Notes under the pieces: model-generated
Databases searched by the model: none
The model's input: only the letters and a program-made list of their open reading frames with translations
What the model was told of the DNA's origin: nothing
Shown here: positions 34,054 through 43,350 of the stretch, piece after piece
How positions within the stretch are numbered: the stretch's first letter is position 1
How the letters are laid out: each line of letters begins with the position of its first letter
DNA from: CAWKDC01 sp044445605
GTDB taxonomy: Bacteria; Pseudomonadota; Gammaproteobacteria; JABCZS01
Length of the DNA: 64,000 nt
NCBI GenBank assembly: GCA_044445605.1
Contig: JBIOEA010000001.1
Location: 82,927 to 146,926, forward strand
Direction of reading: 5' to 3'
Position numbers and translations under genes: made by a program

Positions 34054-34115
34054 CCGCCTGAGAAAGCCACTCAGGGAAACGCCTTATTAGATTCCGTTTT
34101 CAGAATGAAATTCGG

Positions 34116-34667
34116 CTAACATCTTTTAACAAGCAAATGATGCATTTTCCCTCTGCCGCTCACTTCTCCTCCCATGACAAAGTCACACACATGCTCAAAA
34201 CCCGCTTTCATATAGACATGTTTCGCTCTTGGATTATCGCAAGCAGGGTCAATGAAGAATGTATCAGCCGCAGGATCAACCTTTCCCCTGAAGTAATCAA
34301 CAAATTCAATTAATGTTTTTGTACCATAACCTTTACCCAAAAAATGGGAGTTTCCGATCATGTAATCAATGCCGTAGGTGTTACCTGTTTTTGAAAGTCT
34401 ATCTAGCTTTTCGCGACCGATATCTTCCTGATCTGTTTCCTGAATCGTCATTAACATAGCGAAAGACTCATTATTAGAATGAGCAATCCAATAGACGTAT
34501 TTCCCGCCTGCATATGCAGATGGAGTTTTTCTCCCATTCACAAAATTCATAATGTCATCTTTGTGTGCCTGTGTGTTATCCCAGAACTCTGCTACAAAAT
34601 CTTGCGCGAGCCAATCCAATACAATGTCAAGATGCTTCGACGAAAGTTTTTCAAAATTAATAGACAT
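34116..34667 (-). CDS. GNAT acetyltransferase, AAC(6')-like
   Basis: The protein has 183 residues from the ATG at 34667 (AAGGACAGTTG upstream). The acetyl-CoA-binding core IDYMIGNSHFLGKGYGTKTL and the later FFIDPACDNPRAKHVYMKAG fit the GNAT subgroup that includes AAC(6') aminoglycoside acetyltransferases and siderophore acyltransferases. The substrate is unproven. Its ATG overlaps the stop of the upstream alpha/beta hydrolase (TGATG), so it is the last gene of a three-gene operon. Confidence 0.82.
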   Translation of the reverse strand: MSINFEKLSSKHLDIVLDWLAQDFVAEFWDNTQAHKDDIMNFVNGRKTPSAYAGGKYVYWIAHSNNESFAMLMTIQETDQEDIGREKLDRLSKTGNTYGIDYMIGNSHFLGKGYGTKTLIEFVDYFRGKVDPAADTFFIDPACDNPRAKHVYMKAGFEHVCDFVMGGEVSGRGKMHHLLVKRC

Positions 34668-35458
34668 CAACTGTCCTTCTTAAGATAATGAAAATGACCT
34701 AAAGCATACTCCTGAAACAATATTACATTATCAGGACTGATTGGAACATGGCCACTGTTTGGCAGGATCCATAAATTTGCGTTTGGTAGTGATTGATATA
34801 GGCTAATAGTAAGATCAAGCGGGTAAAACGCATCCTTATCGCCTTGTACTACCAACGTATGGGTCGAGATCTTTGAAAGCATTTCAGGGGTAAACTTCAT
34901 GTCATTAGGATCTTCACCAAAAGAAGCTGCGTGCTCAAATAATAAATTAATTTGTTCATCGCCATGGGTATGAATGTTACGCAGCGCTTCCCACTGAGCC
35001 TGTGTTTTTTCACCTTGTGCATACGCCTTCATAATTAGTTTCGCGTTTTCAGGAAAATACGGTGCCGCGCTCACAAGAACCATTGATTGAATCAAATCTG
35101 GACGAATGAAGGCCATTTGCAGCAAGGTACACCCGCCCCCACTGAACCCAATGGCTTTGCATTGAGAGATATTTAAGTGCTCAAGTAGGGCAATGGTATC
35201 CAGGGCTGCTTGCTTAAAAGTGAACTGCTTTGATGGATTCGTTGATTGCCCATGACCACGCAAATCAGGAATGATAAGTTTAAATTTATCACCCATATTG
35301 CTAAATAACCGGACAAGATCAGCTCCCGACCCGGTAAATCCGTGCAATATTAGCAAAGGTTCGCCTTCACCAATTACTTGATAATACATTTCAAATCCAT
35401 TGACGGATAGGTTCCCAAGTATCGTCTCTACATTCACTTTTTCGTCCTCATATATCAA
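34667..35458 (-). CDS. Alpha/beta hydrolase
   Basis: The 263-residue protein has the alpha/beta-hydrolase order: LLILHGFTGSGADL (oxyanion loop), LIIPDLRGHGQS, nucleophile elbow GFSGGGCTLLQMA, VQGDKDAFYP (acid) and NSGHVPISP (His). It resembles lactonase/esterase members; the substrate is unknown. It is preceded immediately by a second hydrolase gene (the coordinates abut) and followed with overlap by the GNAT gene. Confidence 0.87.
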   Translation of the reverse strand: MIYEDEKVNVETILGNLSVNGFEMYYQVIGEGEPLLILHGFTGSGADLVRLFSNMGDKFKLIIPDLRGHGQSTNPSKQFTFKQAALDTIALLEHLNISQCKAIGFSGGGCTLLQMAFIRPDLIQSMVLVSAAPYFPENAKLIMKAYAQGEKTQAQWEALRNIHTHGDEQINLLFEHAASFGEDPNDMKFTPEMLSKISTHTLVVQGDKDAFYPLDLTISLYQSLPNANLWILPNSGHVPISPDNVILFQEYALGHFHYLKKDS

Positions 35459-36322
35459 CTACAATGATCTAATGATCTCATCAAAATGATTGAGGATCAA
35501 CGAGTGATGTCCCTCGTTTTTAACCTCATGGAAGGTCGATTTTTTCATTTGCCTGGAATAGAGTCTTCCGTGAGAAATGGGTACTTGAGTATCCTCAGCC
35601 CCGTGCCATATGCTAACAGGAAATTGTATATCTGAAAGATTAAAACCCCATGGATTAGTGACCAAGTTCATTTCAAAAGCAGGTCCAGCAACACCATTAT
35701 GAAAGGCCTCAAGTGTGCTTTCGATAAGTTTACTCCGTTTTTCAGGGTCAAGAAAAACCTTTTTATCAACCTCGGGTAAATTTTTGATCATTTTATCGAG
35801 GATTTTATCGGATTTCATTAACATTAATCGCGTAATACGCATCATGATGGATGACAGGAATGGGAATCTCTTTACAAGCTTATTCGCAATCAGCTGCTCT
35901 TTCATCATTCCAATGTGCGTGTCAGGATCTTCAAAAGGTGCTACACCTGATACGACTACGGCCGATCTCAATCTGTGCGGGATTTTCAGAGCGCATGCTG
36001 CAACGTATGGGCAGGCGCCAGAGTGACCTAAAATTGAGAACTTTTCTAGCTCCAAATGATCGACAAGATCAATAACATCATCAACCCATGAAAGGATGGT
36101 TCGGTTTGAATCCATGGTCGATTGCCCCATTCCTGGCCTATCAACCGAAATTAATCGGTAATCATTTGATACTGCAATCTCATGAAAACGTTTTGCTTCA
36201 AGTCTACTACCTGGAAAACCATGGAAATAGATAAGAGGCAGCCCCTTTTCTGATCCAAATTCTGCAAAACACAGGGCTCTTCCATCAGGTAACTTTATTA
36301 CCTTGCTTTCAAACATACCCAC
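35459..36322 (-). CDS. Alpha/beta hydrolase
   Basis: The 287-residue protein has IYFHGFPGSRLEAKRFHE, LISVDRPGMGQST, nucleophile ILGHSGACPYVAACA, and WHGAEDTQVPISHGR plus NEGHHSLIL for the acid and His. It differs in sequence from its downstream neighbour, so the pair is not a recent tandem duplication. It is the first gene of the hydrolase-hydrolase-GNAT operon, which sits between two direct copies of the TAGGATCGGATA repeat. Confidence 0.86.
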   Translation of the reverse strand: MGMFESKVIKLPDGRALCFAEFGSEKGLPLIYFHGFPGSRLEAKRFHEIAVSNDYRLISVDRPGMGQSTMDSNRTILSWVDDVIDLVDHLELEKFSILGHSGACPYVAACALKIPHRLRSAVVVSGVAPFEDPDTHIGMMKEQLIANKLVKRFPFLSSIMMRITRLMLMKSDKILDKMIKNLPEVDKKVFLDPEKRSKLIESTLEAFHNGVAGPAFEMNLVTNPWGFNLSDIQFPVSIWHGAEDTQVPISHGRLYSRQMKKSTFHEVKNEGHHSLILNHFDEIIRSL

Positions 36323-36340
36323 TTCCCCTTCGACTGGTCG

Positions 36341-36390
36341 TTTTGGAAGTTTACCATATAGGATCGGATAGCTCGGTTTATCAGACCTTA
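36341..36390 (+). repeat. TAGGATCGGATA palindromic repeat, copy 2
   Basis: TAGGATCGGATAG (36359-36371) and TTATCAGACCTTA (36378-36390) form an imperfect palindrome, preceded by TTTTGGAAGTTTACCATA. It is in the same orientation as copy 1 and shares about 47 bp with it. Confidence 0.65.
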
Positions 36391-36539
36391 CCGGGAGTTC
36401 TATGGCAGGATTCCTTATAATTTTGTCTCAAAGTACGATATATTCAGTTTCGTAAGGTACCCCCTTCTTTTTGTCTGAATTCAGCTACCTGCAAGAAAGT
36501 TGACCTTCTTGGTTTGCGCATACATTCTTTGCTGAGCCA

Positions 36540-36568
36540 TTGACTTTAGATTAAGGGTAAGTTATTAT
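36540..36568 (+). promoter_or_regulatory. Promoter of the 390-aa orphan gene
   Basis: TTGACT (36540-36545) and TATTAT (36563-36568) are 17 bp apart. The inferred leader is about 78 nt, and TGAGG precedes the ATG. Confidence 0.6.
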
Positions 36569-36652
36569 TCGCACTTGCAATATAAGCGCTGATCTTTACT
36601 CTGTCTGCATCTGTTTATTTTACGTTTTATCCAGCCACTCTGTGAGGTTGCT

Positions 36653-37825
36653 ATGCTGATCCCGTTTTTTGAGTTATCAACATACGATGATCGTTATTCT
36701 GTAATTCCAAATAGAATAACTAACGAACTATTAATTACAGTTCTGCCTAACCAGACTTATTTTGGCAGAACGTGGGATAGTAGCTATACTGGTGCAGATC
36801 ATTTTTTATTTGATTGCTTTAATAATTTGCATCCTCCGGCCTTATTCCAACGAGTTAATCTTAATTCGGGAGATGCAAAAAATGGAGTTAAAGCGGTAAC
36901 ATTAAAAGCCAATGAGAAATCACATTTAGAGGCCTTGAATGGAGTCATTGACTCGATGATTACTCGTACTGCGTATCGTTATTGTATAAGCAATGTTACC
37001 CCCTCTTTGAATATAGAGTATATAGAGGATGCTTCTTCGTACATGTCCAATATGTGGCGCCCAGCTATACAGTTAAGATTGAAAAAAGCTATTGAAGCCC
37101 TCCAAGCCCGTCCGGAATTTTATCTTGATCAAGTAAATAATGAAAGCACCAATGAGCAACGTTCATCACGTACTATGCAATCATTAACAAGCCAATCCAT
37201 TTGCCTGAATCGAAAGTTTGAAATTGCTAGCCAGGCCTTTCTAACTGGCATTAAATTACACCTTAGTGCAGAAATAATGATCACAGCGTCATTCTTTGCT
37301 CATAATGATTATACAGCTCACACATCCAGAAACGAAAGTGATTGTTATCTTGATTGTTATGATAACAAAGAAGACATCAAGCAAAGATCGAAGTTTAGTT
37401 CATTGTATCGTCACTATAAGTTTTCATGTCGCCTCTCACCGTATAAAGAAACCAGTCTTTATGGACGGCTAGTCGAACACATGAATGAAGTTGGTGGAAG
37501 CGATAAACACTCTTTTAAGTGGATGCTTTTGAAGCATATTGGGAATTTGATTGTTAAAGAAATGGAAAAAAATCCATCGATTGATCCCGATGGAAATCGA
37601 TACTTAATTAATGAGTTAATTCACCACGGCATAATATTTAGCAACAAAGACGTTGAAAGACTTATTAACACTTTAAAAATTAATCTGGATCCTTTAGGAC
37701 TACACCCTTTTGGGCTCCCTCCTATTGTTTGCGCGCAAGGATATGTTACAGACTTAGAAGATGGAGATCAATCAGATGATGGAGAGACTCCATTGCCTTT
37801 AGGATTGGGCTCAGTCAGACGATGA
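36653..37825 (+). CDS. Orphan protein, 390 aa, with acidic C-terminal tail
   Basis: No family is recognised and there is no signal peptide or clear membrane segment. The last 25 residues include DLEDGDQSDDGETPLPLG, very close to the tail of the orphan protein at 46877-48052 (SEDGDYSDDEATPL). Immediately after, a second copy of the tail-coding DNA exists in another frame (see the repeat at 37769-37848), so the C-terminus may have been altered by a frameshift. Acidic/Ser-rich tails resemble the E-block signals of Dot/Icm substrates; this is suggestive only. Confidence 0.7.
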   Translation: MLIPFFELSTYDDRYSVIPNRITNELLITVLPNQTYFGRTWDSSYTGADHFLFDCFNNLHPPALFQRVNLNSGDAKNGVKAVTLKANEKSHLEALNGVIDSMITRTAYRYCISNVTPSLNIEYIEDASSYMSNMWRPAIQLRLKKAIEALQARPEFYLDQVNNESTNEQRSSRTMQSLTSQSICLNRKFEIASQAFLTGIKLHLSAEIMITASFFAHNDYTAHTSRNESDCYLDCYDNKEDIKQRSKFSSLYRHYKFSCRLSPYKETSLYGRLVEHMNEVGGSDKHSFKWMLLKHIGNLIVKEMEKNPSIDPDGNRYLINELIHHGIIFSNKDVERLINTLKINLDPLGLHPFGLPPIVCAQGYVTDLEDGDQSDDGETPLPLGLGSVRR

Positions 37826-37848
37826 GGAGACCCCATTGCCTACAGGAT
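37769..37848 (+). repeat. Tandem duplication of the tail-coding segment (period 43 bp)
   Basis: A 37-bp segment (37769-37805) recurs at 37812-37848. The first copy encodes QSDDGETPLPLG in frame. The second, shifted by one base, would encode QSDDEETPLPTG and then a stop at 37865-37867. The 43-bp period is not a multiple of three, so the duplication or a later indel moved the second copy out of frame. Confidence 0.75.
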
Positions 37849-37894
37849 CTCGACCTACTGTCAAATGACCAGGGCATTCACGATGCACCCGCTA

Positions 37895-40150
37895 TTAAGA
37901 CAACCGCCATCCTGGCTTTTTCTTATCCAAATCTTTCATCATCTCTTCGAAACCCTGAAATAATACAATTCCCAAATGAATCGAGTCAACTTTAATTTCA
38001 CTTTTAGCGAGCTGGAATAAAATACTTTCTTCTAATTGAGTGGTCACCTTCTCACTGCGTGATCTATAAGCTGCCTCTTTATCTGGAGCTGATTTAACTA
38101 AGCGTAAAAGATCTTCGGCATACATTTTTAATACATAGGATGCCAATTCTTTGTTGATAATTACCCTATGTTCCAATTCACATAATTTTTCTGACATTTT
38201 CACAAAGAGTTTCACTTCATTTTTGTCATGTAAAGATTTGACTCCATAAGCACACAGAGCGAAAGCAGCCTCAATGATTGGTAGTGGAATGGTGCATGCA
38301 AGAATGTTGATAATGTCAAAGGCTTGATCCGCTGATTTTGTGCCTCCTCTTTCGACGTATTGACTTGCCACAGCTATGATTCCAGTAAAAACACGATTGA
38401 TCTTGGAACGAATATCTATTTCGAACCGTTTGAGTATGGCCAGTTCGTCTGTTGATTTGTTTCTTTGAATATGAACTAAAATTAGTTCATAATGAAATTC
38501 CTTCTGCTCACTAATCCGCTTTTTCCTTGCCAAGGCGAGGCCTGCGAGAGCAGTTGTTCTAGCCGAGCAGGAACCATCAATCGAAGCAAAATCTTCATGA
38601 GCAATTTCATTATCCGACATATTCACGCGCTGTACATTGCCGTGAGTAGGTCTTAAATAACTAACATTCTGATTGGGTATAAATTGATTATAGGCCCCTG
38701 CTAGAGCCACTCTGTTGCGAGCAATTTTTTCCAAAGCATGTGGATTATTAAAGGTCAGAGCAAAAGCATATTTCCTAGCAGCGGCCTGTTCTCTCGTGAA
38801 TGCACTTGTTAATTTAAATCGTAGATTATCATGAAAACCAATTGAGTAAGAAAAATTATTTGACAAATGAGCTTCAACGATAGCAACCGTATTGATTATT
38901 TTTTTACAAAGATTTGCGCTTTCTTTCCCATTCGTGATGCCTATATTTTTTAATAGACCATTTGCCTGATAACGGTGAATGAGTAAAATAAACAAATCTG
39001 GAATTGCATTCTTCCACAACTCAATAAAACACTTACTTGAGATATCAAGCTGATCGCATAATAGCTCAACATCTTTAGATGTAAGCTGCGCACGCAAATA
39101 GTTTGAAACAAATAGATTTCTATCATTCGATGTCTCAATAAAATTAAAGATCTGTTCTGCAGTTTGCTGGAACTCCATCGCTTCCGCATAACTATGCGTC
39201 ATGTTTTTGATGCATGAGAAAATCGTGAACAGTCGAAGTATTCTCTTTTCATCATCATTTGATATGTAAGAGGGAGCAATAAGACATAATAAACGCTCTC
39301 TAGGAGATGCCCCATTCCCATGTTGATCTACCGTTTCTTTTCGGATGGATTTTTCAATTTCAGACATATTTTGAATTGCATCTATACCTTCTTGAGCAAT
39401 TAGCACGCCTGCGCCTTTATATTTATTGATTAATGCATTAAGCTGTGATTGATCTGAATTTAGGGCCTCTTCGTAACACTGCTTCAAAAGCGCTTCCTCC
39501 AGCACACTGACAAGCGCTATATTTTCTTTATCTGCTAATGAAAACGCTGTTTCGCCTTTCTTATTTTTAATGGTTAAATCTGATTTGGATGACAAAATTG
39601 AAACAACATTAACATGACCACGTTTAGAAGCATACATTATTGCGGTGGTGCCGCTGTCAGACTGTAATCTGACGTTTACTCTTTTGTCATTTAATAAAGT
39701 CTTTATAGCTTCAAACGAACCGCTCTTTGAAGCATGCATCAATGGTGTATGTCCAGCTGCATCTGGTTCATTTGGTTTTATTTTTTCTTGTCCTAATAGA
39801 GTGTTGACGATTATTGCATGATTACTTCTGCATGCATGCATCAATGGCGTCCTACGCAAAAAATCGTACGCGTTTACATCCGCATTGAAATTTAAAGTAA
39901 TTTTATCGACGGCCCATTTAACACCCTTGTTAGCAGATTCAATTAGGATCAAGCCGATAGCATGTGAAATCTCAGCTTCTGAATCCTTCGCGGTTATTTC
40001 GCTTGGTATTCTTTCTGTCAATTTTTTCATTATTTCTGAGATTCGGGGACTTGAAGGCCCACATTTATGAGTGAACTCCGCATAAAACGTGTTAAGCAGC
40101 TGAATTTTGCAAACTAACCCAGCAAGCCTGTCATCATTTACATTAATCAT
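37895..40150 (-). CDS. Ankyrin-repeat protein, 751 aa
   Basis: I chose the ATG at 40150 (MINVNDDRLAG), preceded by GGGGTGGTTGT, over an in-frame Met 57 bp upstream. Four ankyrin repeats occupy about residues 93-210, for example RTPLMHACRSNHAIIVNTLL, GHTPLMHASKSGSFEAIKTL and TTAIMYASKRGHVNVVSIL. The remaining 540 residues are helical and unassigned. Ankyrin proteins with large unaffiliated C-terminal regions are common among translocated effectors of Legionella and Coxiella; secretion here is inferred only. It is convergent with the 390-aa orphan. Confidence 0.82.
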   Translation of the reverse strand: MINVNDDRLAGLVCKIQLLNTFYAEFTHKCGPSSPRISEIMKKLTERIPSEITAKDSEAEISHAIGLILIESANKGVKWAVDKITLNFNADVNAYDFLRRTPLMHACRSNHAIIVNTLLGQEKIKPNEPDAAGHTPLMHASKSGSFEAIKTLLNDKRVNVRLQSDSGTTAIMYASKRGHVNVVSILSSKSDLTIKNKKGETAFSLADKENIALVSVLEEALLKQCYEEALNSDQSQLNALINKYKGAGVLIAQEGIDAIQNMSEIEKSIRKETVDQHGNGASPRERLLCLIAPSYISNDDEKRILRLFTIFSCIKNMTHSYAEAMEFQQTAEQIFNFIETSNDRNLFVSNYLRAQLTSKDVELLCDQLDISSKCFIELWKNAIPDLFILLIHRYQANGLLKNIGITNGKESANLCKKIINTVAIVEAHLSNNFSYSIGFHDNLRFKLTSAFTREQAAARKYAFALTFNNPHALEKIARNRVALAGAYNQFIPNQNVSYLRPTHGNVQRVNMSDNEIAHEDFASIDGSCSARTTALAGLALARKKRISEQKEFHYELILVHIQRNKSTDELAILKRFEIDIRSKINRVFTGIIAVASQYVERGGTKSADQAFDIINILACTIPLPIIEAAFALCAYGVKSLHDKNEVKLFVKMSEKLCELEHRVIINKELASYVLKMYAEDLLRLVKSAPDKEAAYRSRSEKVTTQLEESILFQLAKSEIKVDSIHLGIVLFQGFEEMMKDLDKKKPGWRLS

Positions 40151-40513
40151 ACAACCACCCCAGAATCGAACTTGCTGACATACTACCATAAGGCTGTACC
40201 TAATCAAAGATGTGTTTTAGATGACTATTTTTCTGACATCTTCGGAATCTCAATTCACTCCTCGCGCCCCCCTCTCTGTGAGATCTCCCGCCGGTATCAT
40301 TCAGTACACTTGATCAGTACTGAGTCAAAAACCCAAAAAAGGGTCAATTTTACTTTTTCGTACCCCAGTACACTTCAAAACCCAGTCACAAGCAACATAG
40401 GCTCCGATAATAGATATTATCCGACCCTATTTTTCATCAAAATAACAGCCATTATTGGCCTGACGTTATGTAATATTACGTAATATGTAACGCGTTATTT
40501 TATAGCGCGGGGC
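40151..40513. other. Intergenic region between the ankyrin and ATPase genes
   Basis: This gene-free stretch contains CAGTACACTT twice (40302-40311, 40366-40375), a CAGTAC/GTACTG inverted pair (40302-40322) and the third TAGG...CCTA palindrome (40398-40429). I see no convincing ORF or RNA gene. Confidence 0.45.
40398..40434 (+). repeat. TAGG(N)TC palindrome, copy 3, T-tailed
   Basis: TAGGCTCCGATAA (40398-40410) and TTATCCGACCCTA (40417-40429) form a near-perfect hairpin followed by TTTTT. It matches the palindromic core of copies 1 and 2 but lacks their left flank. As a T-tailed hairpin it could terminate plus-strand transcription. Confidence 0.55.
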
Positions 40514-41968
40514 TTAACTTCTCTTAAACAAGTCTTCGAGTGTAACAACCGTTTGGATAAGATCTTCTGACCAGAGATTGTGTTTCAATCCATTGGAAGC
40601 GAGCAGGGCTAGCATTAGCTGCTTATGTGTTTTCACCCGAGTCTGAAAAACATCCATTTTTTGAGCAAGTGATTTAGCATAGTCTTTGGTGATGGAATAA
40701 GGTTTGTCAGAAAATTTTATTTCACAGAGAGTGATAACATCATCGTCACGGTCAAACAATAAATCAATTTGAGCGCCATTGGATTTCTCGCCTGGTTTGG
40801 GAATATATTTCCAACTAGAGACAGTACAACCCACATGCTGCAATTCCAATGCTTCACGAATTTTTTCTACGTGTTTAATGCAGATGTTTTCAAACGAATA
40901 ACCTGCCCATTCATACCAGGCGGGGGTATGGTATTTAGTTTGCCAATAGCCCTTCAGAATGTCATGTCCTTGTGTCGGTTCTATCCACTTTAAATAAAAT
41001 AAACAATATTCATCGATCACTCGATAAAAGATATTACGATGTTCGCGACCATAGGGGATAAAGCTGCGAATGAATCCAGCCGCCTCAAGTTCTTGGATGC
41101 GCTTGTTCAGGCTTCCGCCCGAGGCAATGTTAACCGCAGTGATCAATGCGTTCCTGGAAATTCCTTCTCGATGTTTGGCGATGGTTCGGATGATGTGTAA
41201 ATTCGTTTCCGCTTGCTCATAGAGGGATTCGAATAGTCGAGGGAATTCATCGTATAGCGCACCGTTTTTATTAAAACAGAGTGCTTCAATATTTTGCTGA
41301 AGTGACTTTTCTTTCGCCATGCTGTTCAAGTAGTAGGGGATCCCACCCGTCACCATGTAGAGCTCAGCAACCTGTTGAGAAGTATATTTCAACCCCATGG
41401 CATGGAGGTATTTTTTGGTTGTGGACAAGTCGAATGGGTTGAGTAAAATTTTACGGGTGAGCCGATTGTGTAGTCCGCCAGTAGCATTGACAATGTTGTC
41501 AATCATCCAGGAGGCTGCTGAACCACATAATATTATTTTTACATTGCCCCGTAGACTCCACCGTGTATTCCAAAAATGATCGAATTCTTGTAATAAGTTC
41601 GATCGCTTCGTGACCATCCAGGGGAGTTCATCAAAAAAGATAACTATTTTTTTTGAAGCAGGGATTTTATTGATTTCATTATCTAATAATGTGAATGCTT
41701 CATGCCAGCTGGTCGGCACTTTCAATGGAATATTGTTGAATAATGCCGAAGAAAGTTTTTCTGAAAATGCCTGCAATTGCCGGGAGAGTTTCCCCTTTTG
41801 AATCCCAGTGAACTCAATATATAAACATTTTTCCGCAAAGTAACTTCTGATGAGGTGCGTTTTCCCAACGCGACGTCTACCGTATAATACAGCTAATTCA
41901 GCATTGGGCGATGTTAGGATTTGGGATAAGTCCTTGATTTCTGATTCCCGACCGATGAGTGCTAGCAT
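40514..41968 (-). CDS. AAA ATPase with DUF234-type nuclease-like C-terminus
   Basis: The 484-residue protein begins with the ATPase_2 domain: VLYGRRRVGKTHLIRSYF (Walker A, about 28-40) and VIFFDELPWM (Walker B). A winged-helix region follows (EGISRNALITAVN and GSLNKRIQELEAAGFI). The C-terminal DUF234-like domain contains AQIDLLFDRDDDVITLCEIK, which carries PD-(D/E)xK-type acids and Lys. Proteins of this type are widespread, mobile and poorly understood. Two 53-bp-spaced repeats overlay its promoter. Confidence 0.88.
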   Translation of the reverse strand: MLALIGRESEIKDLSQILTSPNAELAVLYGRRRVGKTHLIRSYFAEKCLYIEFTGIQKGKLSRQLQAFSEKLSSALFNNIPLKVPTSWHEAFTLLDNEINKIPASKKIVIFFDELPWMVTKRSNLLQEFDHFWNTRWSLRGNVKIILCGSAASWMIDNIVNATGGLHNRLTRKILLNPFDLSTTKKYLHAMGLKYTSQQVAELYMVTGGIPYYLNSMAKEKSLQQNIEALCFNKNGALYDEFPRLFESLYEQAETNLHIIRTIAKHREGISRNALITAVNIASGGSLNKRIQELEAAGFIRSFIPYGREHRNIFYRVIDEYCLFYLKWIEPTQGHDILKGYWQTKYHTPAWYEWAGYSFENICIKHVEKIREALELQHVGCTVSSWKYIPKPGEKSNGAQIDLLFDRDDDVITLCEIKFSDKPYSITKDYAKSLAQKMDVFQTRVKTHKQLMLALLASNGLKHNLWSEDLIQTVVTLEDLFKRS

Positions 41969-41980
41969 ATTGACCCCCAG

Positions 41981-42078
41981 GAGTTATAGTTTTGGCTCCA
42001 TATAAAAGATTATACCGAGCCATAACTCTTTTAGCAAGAGAGTTTTGGCTGCATATAAGAATCTATACCGAGCCAAAA
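41981..42078 (-). promoter_or_regulatory. Two palindrome-bearing direct repeats on the ATPase promoter
   Basis: Each unit contains TTTTGGCT (41990-41997, 42043-42050), then CATATAA, TATACCG and AGCCA(A/T)AA (42018, 42071), so TTTTGGCT and AGCCAAAA form an inverted pair within each unit. The period is 53 bp. On the minus strand TTGCTA (42032-42037) and TATAAT (42009-42014) are 17 bp apart, and the -10 lies in the first unit. The array ends about 13 bp before the ATG at 41968. Confidence 0.7.
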
Positions 42079-42162
42079 GTATTGGCTGGCCTCGATTGAC
42101 GCTCCCTCCCCAGTTTGGTAAACTGAATACTTATCCCCAAGACCAGCCCATTGAGAAGCATT

Positions 42163-43350
42163 ATGAAGATGTCACGTTATTCTTATATATTCACGGGGCT
42201 TGCGATCTTCTCGATGTTTTTCGGCGCAGGCAATGTGGTATTCCCGTTGGCATTGGGGCAGGGCTCCGGTGATGGCGTTTTGATGGCGGTGACGGGGTTG
42301 TTTTTCACGGGTATTCTCCTCCCATTGGCCGGCTTGATTGCCATGATCCTCTTTAATGGGGATTACTATGCTTTTTTCAGCCGAATCGGGCGCTTACCCG
42401 GTTTATTCCTGATTTTTTTAATCATGGCGTTGATTGGGCCGTTTGCGGGTATTCCTCGGACGATCACATTATCCTATTCAACCCTGGCATTGAACTGGGT
42501 AGACTTCCCGGCCTGGGCGTTTAATTTAGGTTTCAGCGCACTTGTCTTATTATTGGCCTATCGTCGGGATGCTGTCTTAGGGATTTTGGGGAAGGTCCTC
42601 ACGCCAATGTTATTGGGCTTTTTGGCCTGGACAGTCATCGATGGGCTTATCACGCCTGCGGCGCACGTGCTGTCTAACGATAAATCCACTACACAACATC
42701 TTTTCGATGGGTTTGTCGCGGGTTATAACACGATGGATATGTTGGCTGGGTTATTCTTTTCAACCGTCGTGTTGGCTGGGCTACATGCCAAATTCATGAC
42801 CAATGCGCCCGATGTAGTGGAAAAAAATAAGACCATTTTGAGCCATTTATTGAAAGGTGCTACCGTCGCTGCGGGGCTATTGTTTGCCGTCTACGGCGGT
42901 TTTTGCTACATTGCCGCAAAACATGCCGGGGTTTTAGAAGGTGTTCCTGCGGATGAATTGTTGGGCCGATTGGCGCTTCATTTATTAGGCAGTGAAACAG
43001 GCCTCATGGCTAACGGTGTGGTGGCCATTGCATGCTTGACGACAGCTGTATCGCTCACGGCAGTATTTTCCGAATTCTTGAGCCGACATTTTTTCAATGA
43101 TCCCGACAAGATGTACAAACCCTTCGTCATCTTGACTGCCCTGATCGCATTTTCCATGTCTTTGTTAGGATTCATGGAAATCATACGTCTGATTTTCCCC
43201 TTTATTGCTTTGTGTTATCCACTACTCATTGTATTGGCCTTTTGTAATATCGGATACAAGTTATTCGGCTTAAAGATTGTCAAAATACCTGTGTATGGTA
43301 CCTTGTTGTTAACATCGCTTTGGATGTATACTTACGCGGGCCTAATTTAG
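42163..43350 (+). CDS. brnQ: Branched-chain amino acid:cation symporter BrnQ
   Basis: The protein has about 395 residues and 12 hydrophobic helices, and belongs to the LIVCS family that imports Leu, Ile and Val with Na+ or H+. The N-terminal SMFFGAGNVVFPLALG is the family signature, and IGPFAGIPRTITLSY follows. The ATG at 42163 (or the second Met two codons later) is more likely than an upstream TTG at 42151. It is a core gene between the accessory ATPase and glnA, 28 bp before the glnA start. Confidence 0.9.
   Translation: MKMSRYSYIFTGLAIFSMFFGAGNVVFPLALGQGSGDGVLMAVTGLFFTGILLPLAGLIAMILFNGDYYAFFSRIGRLPGLFLIFLIMALIGPFAGIPRTITLSYSTLALNWVDFPAWAFNLGFSALVLLLAYRRDAVLGILGKVLTPMLLGFLAWTVIDGLITPAAHVLSNDKSTTQHLFDGFVAGYNTMDMLAGLFFSTVVLAGLHAKFMTNAPDVVEKNKTILSHLLKGATVAAGLLFAVYGGFCYIAAKHAGVLEGVPADELLGRLALHLLGSETGLMANGVVAIACLTTAVSLTAVFSEFLSRHFFNDPDKMYKPFVILTALIAFSMSLLGFMEIIRLIFPFIALCYPLLIVLAFCNIGYKLFGLKIVKIPVYGTLLLTSLWMYTYAGLI

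Larger units (their letters stand above)
36323..36652. other. Intergenic region with repeat copy 2 and a promoter
   Basis: The 330 bp without a gene contain the second TAGGATCGGATA repeat (36341-36390) and the promoter of the downstream orphan gene (36540-36568). I see no RNA gene or further ORF. Confidence 0.5.

Noticed and set aside
34116..34667. Aminoglycoside resistance gene
   Set aside because: The GNAT fold resembles AAC(6'), but the family also includes siderophore and other acyltransferases, and there is no integron or resistance context.
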